Source: Bacteroidota bacterium
GTDB lineage: Bacteria > Bacteroidota > Bacteroidia > Bacteroidales > B39-G9
Direction of reading: 5' to 3'
Assembly: GCA_015222055.1 (NCBI GenBank)
Contig: JADFUR010000081.1
Span: 1-62,803, forward strand
DNA length: 62,803 nt
Below, piece by piece: positions 19,701 through 26,617 of this stretch. The notes beneath the pieces are model-generated. The model had not been told where the DNA came from. It did no database searches and saw only the letters and a list, made by a program, of their open reading frames with translations. A program made the translations under genes and the position numbers. Numbering within the stretch: position 1 is the stretch's first letter; every line of letters begins with the position of its first letter.

Positions 19701-21790
19701 AAAACTCTGTAACTTTAGATTTTTCAAGTTCTGCTAAAAGTGGTACTCTTAGTGTAACCGCTTCAAACGATTGTGGTTATAGCGAACCTCGTGAAATTTA
19801 TGTTACAGTAAATCCATTGCCAGTTGTTAGCTTGATTAGTGATGACGCAGATAATACTATTTGTACGGGAACGGAGGTTCATTTTACAGCAAATTCTTCA
19901 TCGGGACCTGCAATAAGCAATTACGATTTTCAAATAGATGGTGGTAGCAAACAAAGTGGTACAACAAATATATATAATTCAACCACTTTAGCACATGAAA
20001 ATAAAGTTTCTGTTATTGCAACGACAGCAGCTGGTTGCTCTTCAATCAGTAATGAGATAACTATGTCAGTAGCCGATGAAATATGGACAGGTAAGATTAA
20101 TAATGATTGGTCTAATGGCGAAAATTGGGCTTGTGGTTCCGTACCTACCAGTATTCAAGATATTATTATACCAACAGGTGCAATAAATATGCCTGTAATT
20201 AATGGTACGGGTTCTGAATTCCGAGATATTATTATAGAAAGTGCTACAACATTAACCATAAGTGGAGATTGTGATAATGAAATTTATGGCAATTTTAAAA
20301 ATGATGGGAGTTTTGTGGCAAATTCAGGAGATATTATTTTTAAAGGAAATTCTACTGTTTCAGGTAATGGTAATATAATTATCGATAATGTTACTATTGA
20401 TAATGGAGAAACAGTAACAGCATGCTCAGGGAATGTTAATATTACAGGTGATTTTATTAATAATGGTTCTTTTGTTAACAATAATGGAGCTATAACCTTT
20501 AATGGAAGTTCTCAACAAACAATTTTAGGTGATTTTGATGGAGCAAATACTTTGAACGATATTACTATAAATAATGCTGCAGGAGTGATTTTAAAAACAG
20601 GGAATAAAGTTATTGATGGAGTATTAACTTTAACCAACGGGAAACTTTATTCAGGAGATTTGTTGACATTGGGACAAAATGCATCAACAAATGTAACCGT
20701 TGCAGATGGAAAAGTAACAAGTTATATTGTTGGGTCTTTAAGCAAAATAATTTTTGGTGATAATAACGGAGAGTTCTTCTTCCCAATTGGTACTAACACT
20801 ATGTACAAACCTGCAGGAGTGTCAAATGTTGGTGGCGGTTTAAAACCATGGAAAGTAATTTATAATGAATCTCCTCAAGAAAATAATATAAAAACAGGTG
20901 AAGAAATAGTTCGTGTTAGTAATTTAGAAAGCTGGACAATTATTTCGTCAGGAACAACTGCGAATATTACATTGTCTTGGCATCAAAATTTTAATGGTGA
21001 TTTATACGTAAGTAATGATTTAAACTCATTAAGAATTGCTCATTTAGATAATAGTTCCGAATGGGTTAGCACTGGGTTGCTTTCTTCTAATACTGGAACG
21101 GATACTGATTTTGGAACTATTACATCCTCAAACGAAATAAGCTTTGATGCAAAAAAAAGTTACACTAGTGGACCCGAAGAATTTACTTTAGCTTCTACAA
21201 GTGCTGAAGAGAATCCTCTTCCTATTGATTTGCTTTCATTTAATGCTAAATGCATAGGAAATTCAGTTAATATTGAATGGGCTACTGTATCTGAAATTAA
21301 TAACGACTATTTTACAATTGAAAAGAGTGATGACGCTATTAACTTTATTCCAATTGAAAATGTTGAAGGTGCCGGAAATAGCAGTGAAAAATTAAATTAT
21401 AAAATAATTGATAATAATCCTTATGAAGGAATAAATTATTACAGACTAACTCAAACAGATTTTGATGGAATAGAAAAATATTATTCAATTATCCCGGTTA
21501 ATTATAATCTATTACAAAATTTAGACGAAGCTAATATAGTTGTTTCACCGAATCCAATTTGTAATGAAGATGTTTCGGTAATTATTGATGGATTTTGTCC
21601 TGAAGAAAATATTTTTGTTGGTTTGTATGATATAACTGGAAATATTGTTTGGGAAAATAGAATGAAGCCAATAGCTTCTGACATAGCTAATTTATTAAAT
21701 CCGATTATTCGAAATCTAAATAAGGGATTGTACTTCTTAGTTGTTTCTGACAAAGAAAAAACAGAGTATGTTAAAATTATTAAAATTTAG
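10721..21790 (+). CDS. Giant modular T9SS-secreted surface protein (3689 residues)
   Basis: Very large cell-surface or secreted protein. A long N-terminal signal region (core IPLLLIAIIGFAF) ends at about residue 45. Then: a MAM/jelly-roll-like domain (about 49-215, ending SGWNIDDVKITG), a LamG/ConA-like domain (about 220-460), and long beta-solenoid-like stretches of short Gly/Asn/Thr repeats. A module start with a GxW...W core recurs near residues 470, 1443, 2359 and 3120. An FxFPIG/FxYPLG segment recurs near 1289, 2214, 2633 and 3351. Ig/PKD-like domains lie at about 2768-3120, an FnIII-like segment with LPIDLLSFNAK at about 3500-3600, and a Por-type T9SS sorting domain at 3607-3689 (SPNPICN to the basic end). 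Likely an adhesin or surface filament; no enzymatic motif seen. A strong hairpin terminator follows. Confidence 0.9.
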   Translation: MKNSFYLTQQKDNNYNKLRKKSVLFVKQIPLLLIAIIGFAFTTFGQTVVFSDDFETENGWIFTGEFERGTPDGNGGYYHGNENPTSAYSEINVIGTDLDGDYPNRLGKRAYSAISPAFDCLGYSKVVLNFQRWLNVEQPSCDHVYIDVWDGTSWNKVWENGATITEDAWSLQSLDISAFAGNQSNVKIRFALGSTDSGWTYSGWNIDDVKITGIATPIGFGKTPGLVFWHRGDLGVSGATPITNWGDQSGNGNHAVPDPTGPDQITSTSMNTQEVMDFYGTRGLNIPDDPRINTGGRYYNGDERTMFLAFKTGAGVTTTQYLFEEGDYSNGLGIFVKNGNVYITIFNANYGYNSQTVYNEVSTNTVYTLSFIWDAGALSARLNNIPFSNSISEGTITTLKDHNGDISIGFTDYWTRDETGAYQASGANYKGEIAELIYYDKALTSEEEISLNDDLGARYGINVSFDKETYYSYQTGVWNNSSTWTHDPGGSTQNAVDIPNAGDEVVILSNRTVSLSQDQDTTNLYINIKDGGILDLAEFKFTNTLTTLEGTGLLRLASINFPSVITNSFVGNGGGTTEYYNAFNFVLPTQDTYNNLKINVAGVVATQMADITLNGDLIVENGTYRINDNSSTTALNLTINGNVDVKSGGNIAVGQGSTNTSTSSTGIASTVAPPFINYYTNFHTVIVKGDFTNNGTVRFTNLTYPVFNAFPPTNSGVTSGAASVYFMGATNNTLQCNGTTDFYNLIVDKGIDQSFKLTIYSNDYRHFRLFGANNSGGDITGATVENPNLKKALWIRTGTVELQGLIVIPSLSEGGGSGTPNSDFYIPVNGALVLNGDAVIVLSTADTYEEVNLAYGVSGGTGSVHGVNVGEYASSFSIYGKVQIDKGYFSTRESGGFITWDKASGQLIINGGIVDAKQFRASGDLGLSSYNQTGGEFILRGRFQRTTKQYKSVSDLKAPINKSRSTVGLDGSKGSFNINSASNVFAMSGGKISIYDASGTNGKVFDVLASSSNINVTGGTLEIIPTDGSGTEPTNLIITSNAKLGNLVINQQSGTSKVRLSTYPLTVLGNITITSGAFNANNLDVSVGGDFYLANGTTYTPGNNWTIFNGSDNQTFTVNLASALNLNKFKIDKSAGKVLTIAGSQNTLNVSDSMMIIKGTFADGGKTINLGGTIASSSYLYNSGVHSGTGKIVMNDNVPQLITGDGTGIFQNFELNNNTGTAPVSLGANTTINGALTFSKDKLFDISTYGLTFGEDARVVGAGTNRFILSAGNAGDGGVSKIYSASENNFEFPIGAPTLTPVQAVKYTPASIGINGVATTYGSITVVPVGYEHPNTTTKGRSLTYFWRTKSEGFSLGVATVNHSYTYSQKDVVDNGTTITKDDYVAAMYDNSSYAWTKYTATDVNEATNTIGGAGTFATLDYIDGEFTAGDYTPTNPFGTPIVYYSVADGLWKNATTWANSSGGAGGAGVPNQNDIVVIDNNHTVELDNNGDTYPMDYDVRNCASLQIETGSVFDLKSNTASNFGVVMSHPNGNGILRVTTEKAASSENPQFFTFPSGDFSDFNKNEGTTEFYDIDGSAGALYILPSNINIYGNLILAAKGADNIVMPNNSYTTIYGDLTCSSIDNNIGAWIVMAWDTRVRPYRSYDYFPVIEKTVHVKGNLYVNAGTFMFLNNEVPQHLVVDGDITIDTEALMRVDPNYPLSTPQANTINIKGSLINNNVAKFKDDGFYCDVTFLGSNNSNITNTAGTPNTIFNKVTINKGSSQATTLTCDIEGALTTPSDDWLTLQNGTFKYEHDEDLNITTTSKFTIPSTAGLYVNSSRNTVYLANGYSNDNDLFLNGKLTIINGDVKIGNLGYNKNNDIEYSAGGHSEIDIQGGSLTVNGQIRRNSSTTSGILKYNQTGGSLTINGRNALTTNAKLEILNIGSEFNMSGGTINIVHGGGTTYGDLYLRPANSSVTDGKIIFSQGSANFVQDYILDATISLNDLQIKGTNNKDATVKLLTSPLVLNGDLTLSNGNSIFDANIDQNLNVTINGNLENNGIYKHYNNLTTFSGGVQSILGSSPTDFYNLLVNSVTSLTLNNDIDIYNNLELTSGILICVSNTVSLQGNFVNNAAYTETSVGIILEGTSQQLISGTGTFGRLELDNISGARIENAITLNKNFALTNGVFDINKYLFTLGENSSIEGSDFGSSKMIVSDGVFSAVGISKVFGSTGTFTYPLGVAGKYTPVVITIDEIGNTGSVRINNINSNHTAVLHANNVLHYYWEVESSGLTGFTGKLELNYLDEDVRVTETNKEADYIAAGLLTPGSSWMKVAHGSTTDNVDEVNNTITFGYSSSNSISGEYTAGIDAAIPDQVPEFTSINSGNWSDKDNWNQTGGDAYILTGAPNGFIIIIDSGDEISVNNNNASAYRITINGKLKIMSHTSGHNFGTVSGNGILNLESGTFPAGRYTAFLDCENNSTLEYGGDSDYTLIADLYDQVPNLVFSGTGNRILPNKNLTVCNSLEINGPILDNSAFNKELIIKGNMDLLSGSFNSGSGSGAIVCFEGSSSQTLKGFSGNSAFNNFEINNNAGLVLTGDIDIKGSLLLTNGLITTTSDSILTIANTSINCVIPAGGSSSSYVNGPLVKVINRSDDFLFPIGKDANLGNKLTLENTHAGKLDWTAEYFNPNPTATSMTDPLTYVNGDEYWSVSSVPGSEAIINLAWDAQSDLTLVMTENGLSDMRVAEYIDSKWEEHSSSAAGNSVSTNGNVNIAASGSSNYTTACINAVKPRAKLSPTGPICGNLGIPVSFTYSEDIPLYYTLDYTVNGIAKTQIKIESSDSYKLPTPIAGTYKLTVFTYNSGADNGVVDPTEVEVYDNPTTPEAGKDKSLCGETSFELEGNFPAIGIGLWSIESGEGGSFDEPTVNNTTFHGTNEKAYTLRWTITNGDCELHDEVNIIFPLLAAQPGDFTQSSDKVCSEETGVVYSVPNDETVDYIWDYDKEGVTISVIESGSENSVTLDFSSSAKSGTLSVTASNDCGYSEPREIYVTVNPLPVVSLISDDADNTICTGTEVHFTANSSSGPAISNYDFQIDGGSKQSGTTNIYNSTTLAHENKVSVIATTAAGCSSISNEITMSVADEIWTGKINNDWSNGENWACGSVPTSIQDIIIPTGAINMPVINGTGSEFRDIIIESATTLTISGDCDNEIYGNFKNDGSFVANSGDIIFKGNSTVSGNGNIIIDNVTIDNGETVTACSGNVNITGDFINNGSFVNNNGAITFNGSSQQTILGDFDGANTLNDITINNAAGVILKTGNKVIDGVLTLTNGKLYSGDLLTLGQNASTNVTVADGKVTSYIVGSLSKIIFGDNNGEFFFPIGTNTMYKPAGVSNVGGGLKPWKVIYNESPQENNIKTGEEIVRVSNLESWTIISSGTTANITLSWHQNFNGDLYVSNDLNSLRIAHLDNSSEWVSTGLLSSNTGTDTDFGTITSSNEISFDAKKSYTSGPEEFTLASTSAEENPLPIDLLSFNAKCIGNSVNIEWATVSEINNDYFTIEKSDDAINFIPIENVEGAGNSSEKLNYKIIDNNPYEGINYYRLTQTDFDGIEKYYSIIPVNYNLLQNLDEANIVVSPNPICNEDVSVIIDGFCPEENIFVGLYDITGNIVWENRMKPIASDIANLLNPIIRNLNKGLYFLVVSDKEKTEYVKIIKI

Positions 21791-21848
21791 ATTCTCATTT
21801 TTAAAGTTAAAAAACAGTTTAATTTTATTGAAATTGAAATAATACTAG

Positions 21849-21868
21849 CCCCCGATTTTAATCGGGGG
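21849..21868 (+). terminator. Hairpin terminator of the giant surface gene
   Basis: CCCCCGATT and AATCGGGGG form a perfect 9-bp GC-rich stem with a 2-nt TT loop, followed by TTGTTTAT. It lies 59 bp past the stop codon. The stem is strong; the U-run is short. Confidence 0.75.
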
Positions 21869-21941
21869 TTGTTTATAATTGATAAGATAACCGCAGGGAG
21901 GAGTCTTTTGATTGATGCATGAAATTTATTCCCCTGAGGAA

Positions 21942-22133
21942 TTATGAATTTTTTTTGAAGAAATTATTTTTTCCAACTTGAGTAGCATTCGTTTTTTTGT
22001 TTAACCATTTATCTACTGCAATAGCAGCCGTTGTTCCATCGCCGGCAACAATAGCAACTTGTTTGAGATGAGTGCAGAGTAAATCATCAATTGCAAAAAT
22101 TCCTTTTTTAGATATTTCCTTATTATTTTCAAA
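21942..22133 (-). pseudogene. trxB: Decayed C-terminal fragment of thioredoxin reductase
   Basis: Reading the minus strand, about 63 codons are open between an in-frame TGA at 22134-22136 and a TAA at 21942-21944, with no start codon. The translation contains KKGIFAIDDLLC, then HLKQVAIVAGDGTTAAIAVD and KWLNKK. This matches the end of thioredoxin reductases, where an FAAGD motif is followed by KQV..AAGDG..AAI...KYL. The glycine of the FAD-contacting AGD is Asp here. The rest of the roughly 310-residue protein, including its CxxC, is absent. It is a remnant, not a gene in use. Confidence 0.8.
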
Positions 22134-22200
22134 TCACACTGAAGGGGTGAGAGATATTATTACCAAAATAATTTTTCATGTATTTTCTATTAACCTTTGT

Positions 22201-22285
22201 ATCAGTCTTACAGACTGATGAAATATTTTTTGTTGTATTTCTTGGGACGATGTCCCAAGTTAAGATGTCTTAGTCCTTCGGACTA
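22201..22285. repeat. Three consecutive perfect hairpins, each with a 3-nt loop
   Basis: 22201-22219: ATCAGTCT, TAC, AGACTGAT. 22241-22259: CTTGGGAC, GAT, GTCCCAAG. 22271-22285: TAGTCC, TTC, GGACTA. Three perfect stems of 8, 8 and 6 bp within 85 bp, in a gene-free stretch, look like a compound palindromic repeat rather than a terminator. No transposase is nearby. Confidence 0.75.
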
Positions 22286-22457
22286 TTTGCATTTTTTTAC
22301 AAAGCCAAGAAAAACGAATCCAAAGTTTTAAAATTTGTTCTTTTATTATTTTTATTGTTGTCTGATAAACATTAAAATTTTTGAATATACTAATATTTCA
22401 CAATAGCTACCTGACAGTGTTTGTTCTCTTAATAAATATTTTTATTATAAACAAATA

Positions 22458-22472
22458 CACCCTATTAGGGTG
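22458..22472. repeat. 15-bp perfect palindrome
   Basis: CACCCTA, T, TAGGGTG. A separate short hairpin in the same gene-free stretch, followed by A residues rather than T, so not a plus-strand terminator. Confidence 0.55.
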
Positions 22473-22709
22473 AGAAAAAAAATCTCGTAGTGGTGATATG
22501 TTTATAGCACAGAGTTTGCAAAATATTTTAAAGTGCCGTAGGTAAGTCCTATTTCAATATTTAGATAGTATTAAAATTTATCGTACAACAATTATTATTT
22601 TATTATAATCCACCCTAATTTTAAATTGACCCCATATTATCTTTAATTTATAACAGAAATTTTTCCTGATATGAGAAATGCTTAATTCAAAAAATAATAA
22701 AAAATTAAA

Positions 22710-22741
22710 TTTGGATAATAAAAAAAATAGCATTTACTTTG
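22710..22741 (+). promoter_or_regulatory. Candidate promoter of the TetR-led export cluster
   Basis: TTTG at 22710-22713 and TACTTTG at 22735-22741. The two TTTG words are 24 bp apart, the same as in the promoter at 38313-38344, although TA is one base closer than in TAnnTTTG. It ends 28 bp before the GTG start. Confidence 0.5.
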
Positions 22742-22769
22742 TGAGTGAATACTAACTAACGAAATTATT

Positions 22770-23348
22770 GTGTTAACAGACAGGCAAAATCAAATCATAA
22801 GCGAATCAATCAACATAATTGATAAAAAAGGAATACAAGGATTAACAATTAAGAATTTATCAAAGGAATTGGGAATATCAGAGCCTGCTATTTACAGACA
22901 TTTTGAAAGCAAGTTTCATATTTTTTTTGAGATTTTAAATGATTTTGTATCAAGAACGAAAAAATTCAATAAGCAATTAATTGAGAGTGATTTAACATCA
23001 TTAAAGAAGATTGAGAATGTTTTTAATAAACATATAAATTTGTTTATAGAAAAACCTGCTATAATCTCTGTAATTTTTGCAGGAGAGATATTTAGTCATG
23101 ATAAAGTTTTGTATAAAAAATTTCATGAGATATTTATATCAAATGAAAATCATTTCTTGAAAATTATTGAAGAAGGACAAAAAGCGGGTGAAATAAAAGA
23201 TGATATTGATAAAAACCAAATTGTCATAATTTTAATGGGAGCGTTTAGGCTACTTGTAATAAAGTGGAAACAGAGTTCTTATTCTTTTGATATTAAGACA
23301 CAAGGGGGAAATCTATTTGAGACTTTAAAATTATTAATCAAAAAATAA
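22770..23348 (+). CDS. TetR/AcrR family transcriptional regulator
   Basis: A 192-residue regulator with a GTG start. The N-terminal TetR helix-turn-helix is clear at residues 10-55: GIQGLTIKNLSKELGISEPAIYRHFESK, including the family's YxHFxSK end. The C-terminal helical ligand domain (60-190) is variable, as usual. It is 6 bp upstream of the cupin gene and is the first gene of a cluster with an RND transporter, LolA-like protein and beta-barrel proteins. The usual arrangement is that such a regulator controls its own exporter in response to a small hydrophobic ligand. That is inference; the ligand is unknown. Confidence 0.9.
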   Translation: MLTDRQNQIISESINIIDKKGIQGLTIKNLSKELGISEPAIYRHFESKFHIFFEILNDFVSRTKKFNKQLIESDLTSLKKIENVFNKHINLFIEKPAIISVIFAGEIFSHDKVLYKKFHEIFISNENHFLKIIEEGQKAGEIKDDIDKNQIVIILMGAFRLLVIKWKQSSYSFDIKTQGGNLFETLKLLIKK

Positions 23349-23354
23349 TTTATC

Positions 23355-23696
23355 ATGAAAATTAGCAAATTACCAGAAATTTCAATAAAAGAAACACCTC
23401 ATAAAACTGAAGTGAAATTATTATATGACAATAGTTTTGCACAAGCATCACATATTAAATTGCAAGCAGGGGAAAGTTTAAAATCACATATTACACCGGT
23501 TGACGTTTTTTTTTATGTTTTAGAAGGAACTCCTGAAATTATGGTAGGAGAGGAAAAACAAATAGTTCATTCCGATTGTCTCGTAGAAAGTCCAAAAAAT
23601 ATTTCTCATTGCATTTATAATAATTCAGATAAAATTGTGCGTGTATTGGTTGTTAAAGCACCAAAACCAACATCTAAAACTATATTTTTAAAATAA
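23355..23696 (+). CDS. Single-domain cupin protein
   Basis: A 113-residue cytoplasmic cupin. Motif 1 is G-x5-H-x-T-like (GESLKSHITPVDVFFYVLEG, residues 38-57) and motif 2 is SPKNISHCIYNNS near 85-97. His45 and His91 are candidate metal ligands, but the full HxH...E set is not obvious, so metal binding is uncertain. It lies between the TetR and RND genes (6 bp and 48 bp gaps) and is probably co-transcribed. It could sense or process the transported compound or act as a small isomerase/dioxygenase-like fold; nothing in the sequence decides. Confidence 0.8.
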   Translation: MKISKLPEISIKETPHKTEVKLLYDNSFAQASHIKLQAGESLKSHITPVDVFFYVLEGTPEIMVGEEKQIVHSDCLVESPKNISHCIYNNSDKIVRVLVVKAPKPTSKTIFLK

Positions 23697-23744
23697 GTTT
23701 TTTATGAAATTTAAGTTAGTGAATGTTAATTAACACATAAGAAA

Positions 23745-26045
23745 ATGGAAAATTTTTTAAAGAAATTTCTAAAAACACCATGGATTGTTATAGCAGTAAC
23801 TATAATAATTAGTGGATTGTTCTTCATGCAAATGAGACAAAATTTAAGAATGGAAACAGATCTTGATAAATATATGCCACAAAATCATCCCGCATTTGTT
23901 TATAGCGATAAGGCTGAGGAATGGTTTGGAATTAATGATGGAATAATTGTCGCCATTGAAAACAAAAATGGAGTTTTTAATACTGCAACTTTAGATACTT
24001 TAAAACAGCTTACTAAAAGATTGCAGAAGATGGAAGAAATTGAAAAAGCAGATGTAACCTCTTTATATACTGCCGATAATATTATCGGTACTGAAGACGG
24101 CATGGATGTTAAAGCTTTTTATAAACGTGTCCCTAAATCAAAACAAAAGTTGCTGCAACTAAAAACGAATGTTGAAAATAACGAAATGATTTTTGGACGT
24201 TTAGTTTCTTCCGATGAAACAGTAACTATTATAATTGCCGAAATTAGAGACGATGTTTTTACTCAGGAATTTTATAAAAAAATACTTGAAGTAACAGCAT
24301 CATATCAAACAGATGATATTAAAATACATGTTGCAGGTCGACCTATTGTTGAAGGTACAATGGCTCTTCTTGGCCCTGCCGATATGCAAAAGATGGTGCC
24401 AATTGTATTAATTGTTATTCTTCTTGTTTTGCTTTTTATGTTGAGAAGTGTGAAAAGCACACTACTTACAATATCTGTTGTGTTTTTTAGCACTATCTGG
24501 GCATTTGGTCTTATGGCTGCTGTAAACATTCCAATATATGCAGTATCCACAATGATTCCGATAATGCTAATAGCTATTGGAGTGGCAGATGGAATACACA
24601 TGTATAGTCATTTGCAGTTGTTTCTGAAAGAAAATCATGAAGCAACAAAAAAAGAAGCTGTGGTTGATATGATTCAACATATGTGGAAACCTGTGGTAAT
24701 GACTTCTGTTACAACTGCAGTTGGATTTATTTCACTTCTTACTTCTCAGGTTTATCCAATTAAATATTTTGGGGTTTTTACGGCTTTTGGAGTGTTAATG
24801 GCTATGGTGTTTTCTTTAGTTTTAATTCCGGCAGGAATAATGATTTTTGGCTTACCCAAAGTAAAAAAAAGTAATAAAAGAGAAACTGACAAAAATTTAG
24901 GTCTTGCTAATAATTTTTCTAAACAAATATTAAAACATAAAAGCGTTTCCATATTTGCTACAATTGCTATTGTTGTTTTGTCGATTATTGGAATGCAGAA
25001 AATTTGGATTAACTCCAGCTTTCTCGACAAATTTGAAAAAGATAGTGAGATTGTGCTTACCGATAAGTTTATTAATAATCATTTTGGGGGGACAACAACT
25101 CTTAATTTGATTTTAGATTCAGAAGGCAAAAATGATGTCTTTAAAGAACCGCAAGTATTGATGTTAGTAGATAAGATGCAAACTCAAGTGGAAAATAATT
25201 TGCAAATTGTGGGAAACTCTTTTTCTCTTACCGATTATTTGAAGCGAATGAATAAGGTGATGAACGCCGATAAACAGGAATTTAATACTATTCCTGATAG
25301 TAAAAATTTAGTCGCTCAGTATTTATTGCTCTATGAAATGTCAGGAGATCCTGAAAACTTAAATAAAGTGGTCGATTATAATTATGATAAACTGAATGTT
25401 ACTTTTCAGTTGAAAAGCGATAATTCTAAAGCAATAAACTCAACAATTGAAATAATAGATTCTTATAAAAAAGATTTTGAAAAACAGGAAATTACAATAA
25501 ATTATGCAGGAAGCGGTTATAAGGGATTGGTATTTACCGATTTAATTTTGGAAGGGCAAGTAATGAGTCTGATACTATCCTTAATAATCGTTATTGTTCT
25601 GCTTTCTCTAATGTTCAAAAATTTTAAAGTTGGCTTAATCGGAGCTGTACCTATTACAATCACTGCATTAATAAGTTTTGGAGTTATGGGGTTTTCTAAT
25701 ATCCCATTGAATAGTACAACAGCATTACTTTCCAGCATTGCTATTGGTATAGGAATTGATTATGCCGTTCATTTTATTGAACAATATCGAATTAATGCTT
25801 CAATATCAGACGATAAATTGCTTGTGGCAAAACTAACTATGGCACATTCAGGAAGAGCAATCAGCTTTAATGCTGTTGTTGTTATTGCCGGTTTTATGGT
25901 TCTTATTTTTTCAGTATTTCCTCCAAATCGTCAATTGGGAGCTTTAGTATCACTTAATATGTTTACCAGCTTTATTGGAACTGTAACTATAATGATGGTA
26001 CTATTATATGCTAGTAACTTATATTTTAAAAAGAAAGAGAAATAA
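23745..26045 (+). CDS. MMPL/RND superfamily exporter
   Basis: A 766-residue inner-membrane transporter with the internal twofold symmetry of the family. TM1 (TPWIVIAVTIIISGLFFM) is followed by a periplasmic domain (about 35-210), then six TM helices starting at MVPIVLIVILLVLLFML with the conserved GVADGIHMYSH in TM4 (about 275). The second half repeats this with TM7 near 395, a periplasmic domain at 420-600, and GIGIDYAVHFIEQYR near 667. Such SSD-containing RND proteins, encoded beside LolA-like proteins, are thought to move lipids or lipophilic compounds to the cell envelope. Proton-relay Asp residues in both halves are present. Substrate unknown. Confidence 0.9.
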   Translation: MENFLKKFLKTPWIVIAVTIIISGLFFMQMRQNLRMETDLDKYMPQNHPAFVYSDKAEEWFGINDGIIVAIENKNGVFNTATLDTLKQLTKRLQKMEEIEKADVTSLYTADNIIGTEDGMDVKAFYKRVPKSKQKLLQLKTNVENNEMIFGRLVSSDETVTIIIAEIRDDVFTQEFYKKILEVTASYQTDDIKIHVAGRPIVEGTMALLGPADMQKMVPIVLIVILLVLLFMLRSVKSTLLTISVVFFSTIWAFGLMAAVNIPIYAVSTMIPIMLIAIGVADGIHMYSHLQLFLKENHEATKKEAVVDMIQHMWKPVVMTSVTTAVGFISLLTSQVYPIKYFGVFTAFGVLMAMVFSLVLIPAGIMIFGLPKVKKSNKRETDKNLGLANNFSKQILKHKSVSIFATIAIVVLSIIGMQKIWINSSFLDKFEKDSEIVLTDKFINNHFGGTTTLNLILDSEGKNDVFKEPQVLMLVDKMQTQVENNLQIVGNSFSLTDYLKRMNKVMNADKQEFNTIPDSKNLVAQYLLLYEMSGDPENLNKVVDYNYDKLNVTFQLKSDNSKAINSTIEIIDSYKKDFEKQEITINYAGSGYKGLVFTDLILEGQVMSLILSLIIVIVLLSLMFKNFKVGLIGAVPITITALISFGVMGFSNIPLNSTTALLSSIAIGIGIDYAVHFIEQYRINASISDDKLLVAKLTMAHSGRAISFNAVVVIAGFMVLIFSVFPPNRQLGALVSLNMFTSFIGTVTIMMVLLYASNLYFKKKEK

Positions 26046-26054
26046 TTATTCAAA

Positions 26055-26160
26055 GAATTAATTATACAATTATATAATGAATAAATTATACAATAAAAGT
26101 AAACCACTATATCATTGAATTATTATACCATTAAACCATTGTATCATTATACTAAAAAAA
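26055..26160. repeat. ACCATT-type degenerate repeat, left copy
   Basis: Short A/T-rich repeats of ACCATT, ATCATT and ACCATTAA words fill the gap before the S23 gene. It shares an extended direct match with the right copy: TATACAATAAAAGYAAACCA at about 26089 and 26533. Together they bracket the gene at 26168-26515. Confidence 0.85.
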
Positions 26161-26167
26161 TAAAAAA

Positions 26168-26515
26168 ATGGAAGAAAATATAATTTTAACAAAGACATAC
26201 AATTTTGCTTTACGCATTATTAATTTGTACAAATATTTGTGTGATGAAAAGAAGGAATATACTTTATCAAAGCAAATTCTCAGAAGCGGGACTTCAATAG
26301 GAGCAAATTCTGAAGAAGCTTCAGGCAGTATTTCGAAAAAAGAATTTAGAGCTAAGTATTCTATTTCTTATAAAGAAGCAAGAGAAACTCATTATTGGAT
26401 TAGATTACTGAAAGATAGCGAGTATATCGAAGCAAAATTGGCAAACAGTTTGTTAAATGATGTAGAGGAAATATTGAAAATTCTTGGAGCAATACTAAAA
26501 ACGGTAAGTAAATAA
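26168..26515 (+). CDS. Four-helix-bundle protein (S23/IVP family)
   Basis: A 115-residue all-helical protein of the family named after 23S rRNA intervening-sequence proteins. Typical segments: a start rich in charged residues followed by TYNFALRIINLYKYL, the conserved LSKQILRSGTSIGANSEEA at about residues 38-56, SKKEFRAKYSISYKEARETHYWIRLL at 60-85, and a C-terminal helix with LLNDVEEILKILGA. There are no catalytic residues and the molecular role is not known. The gene stands in an unrelated export cluster and is bounded on both sides by the same class of short repeats, suggesting insertion as a cassette. Copies of this family are often scattered in Bacteroidota genomes. Confidence 0.92.
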   Translation: MEENIILTKTYNFALRIINLYKYLCDEKKEYTLSKQILRSGTSIGANSEEASGSISKKEFRAKYSISYKEARETHYWIRLLKDSEYIEAKLANSLLNDVEEILKILGAILKTVSK

Positions 26516-26517
26516 TG

Positions 26518-26615
26518 ATGCAATGAATTAACTATACAATAAAAGCAAACCATTGTACCATTATATCATTGAACCATTATACCATTGAACTATTAAACCA
26601 TTAAATCATTAAAAC
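26518..26615. repeat. ACCATT-type degenerate repeat, right copy
   Basis: Roughly eight ACCATT/ATCATT words separated by 4-5 A/T bases, directly between the S23 stop and the next ATG. The first 25 bases match the left copy in the same orientation, so the S23 gene sits between direct repeats. Confidence 0.85.
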
Positions 26616-26617
26616 CC

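Larger units (their letters stand above)
21791..22769. other. 979-bp gene-free region: terminator, gene remnant and palindrome cluster
   Basis: In order: the terminator (21849-21868), a CCGCAGGGAGGAGTC word shared with the element at 48500-48576, a thioredoxin reductase C-terminal remnant on the minus strand (21942-22133), three consecutive hairpins (22201-22285), a CACCCTA/TAGGGTG hairpin (22458-22472), a GTGCCGTAGGTA stretch near 22532, and the promoter of the TetR gene (22710-22741). No intact gene. Confidence 0.8.
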
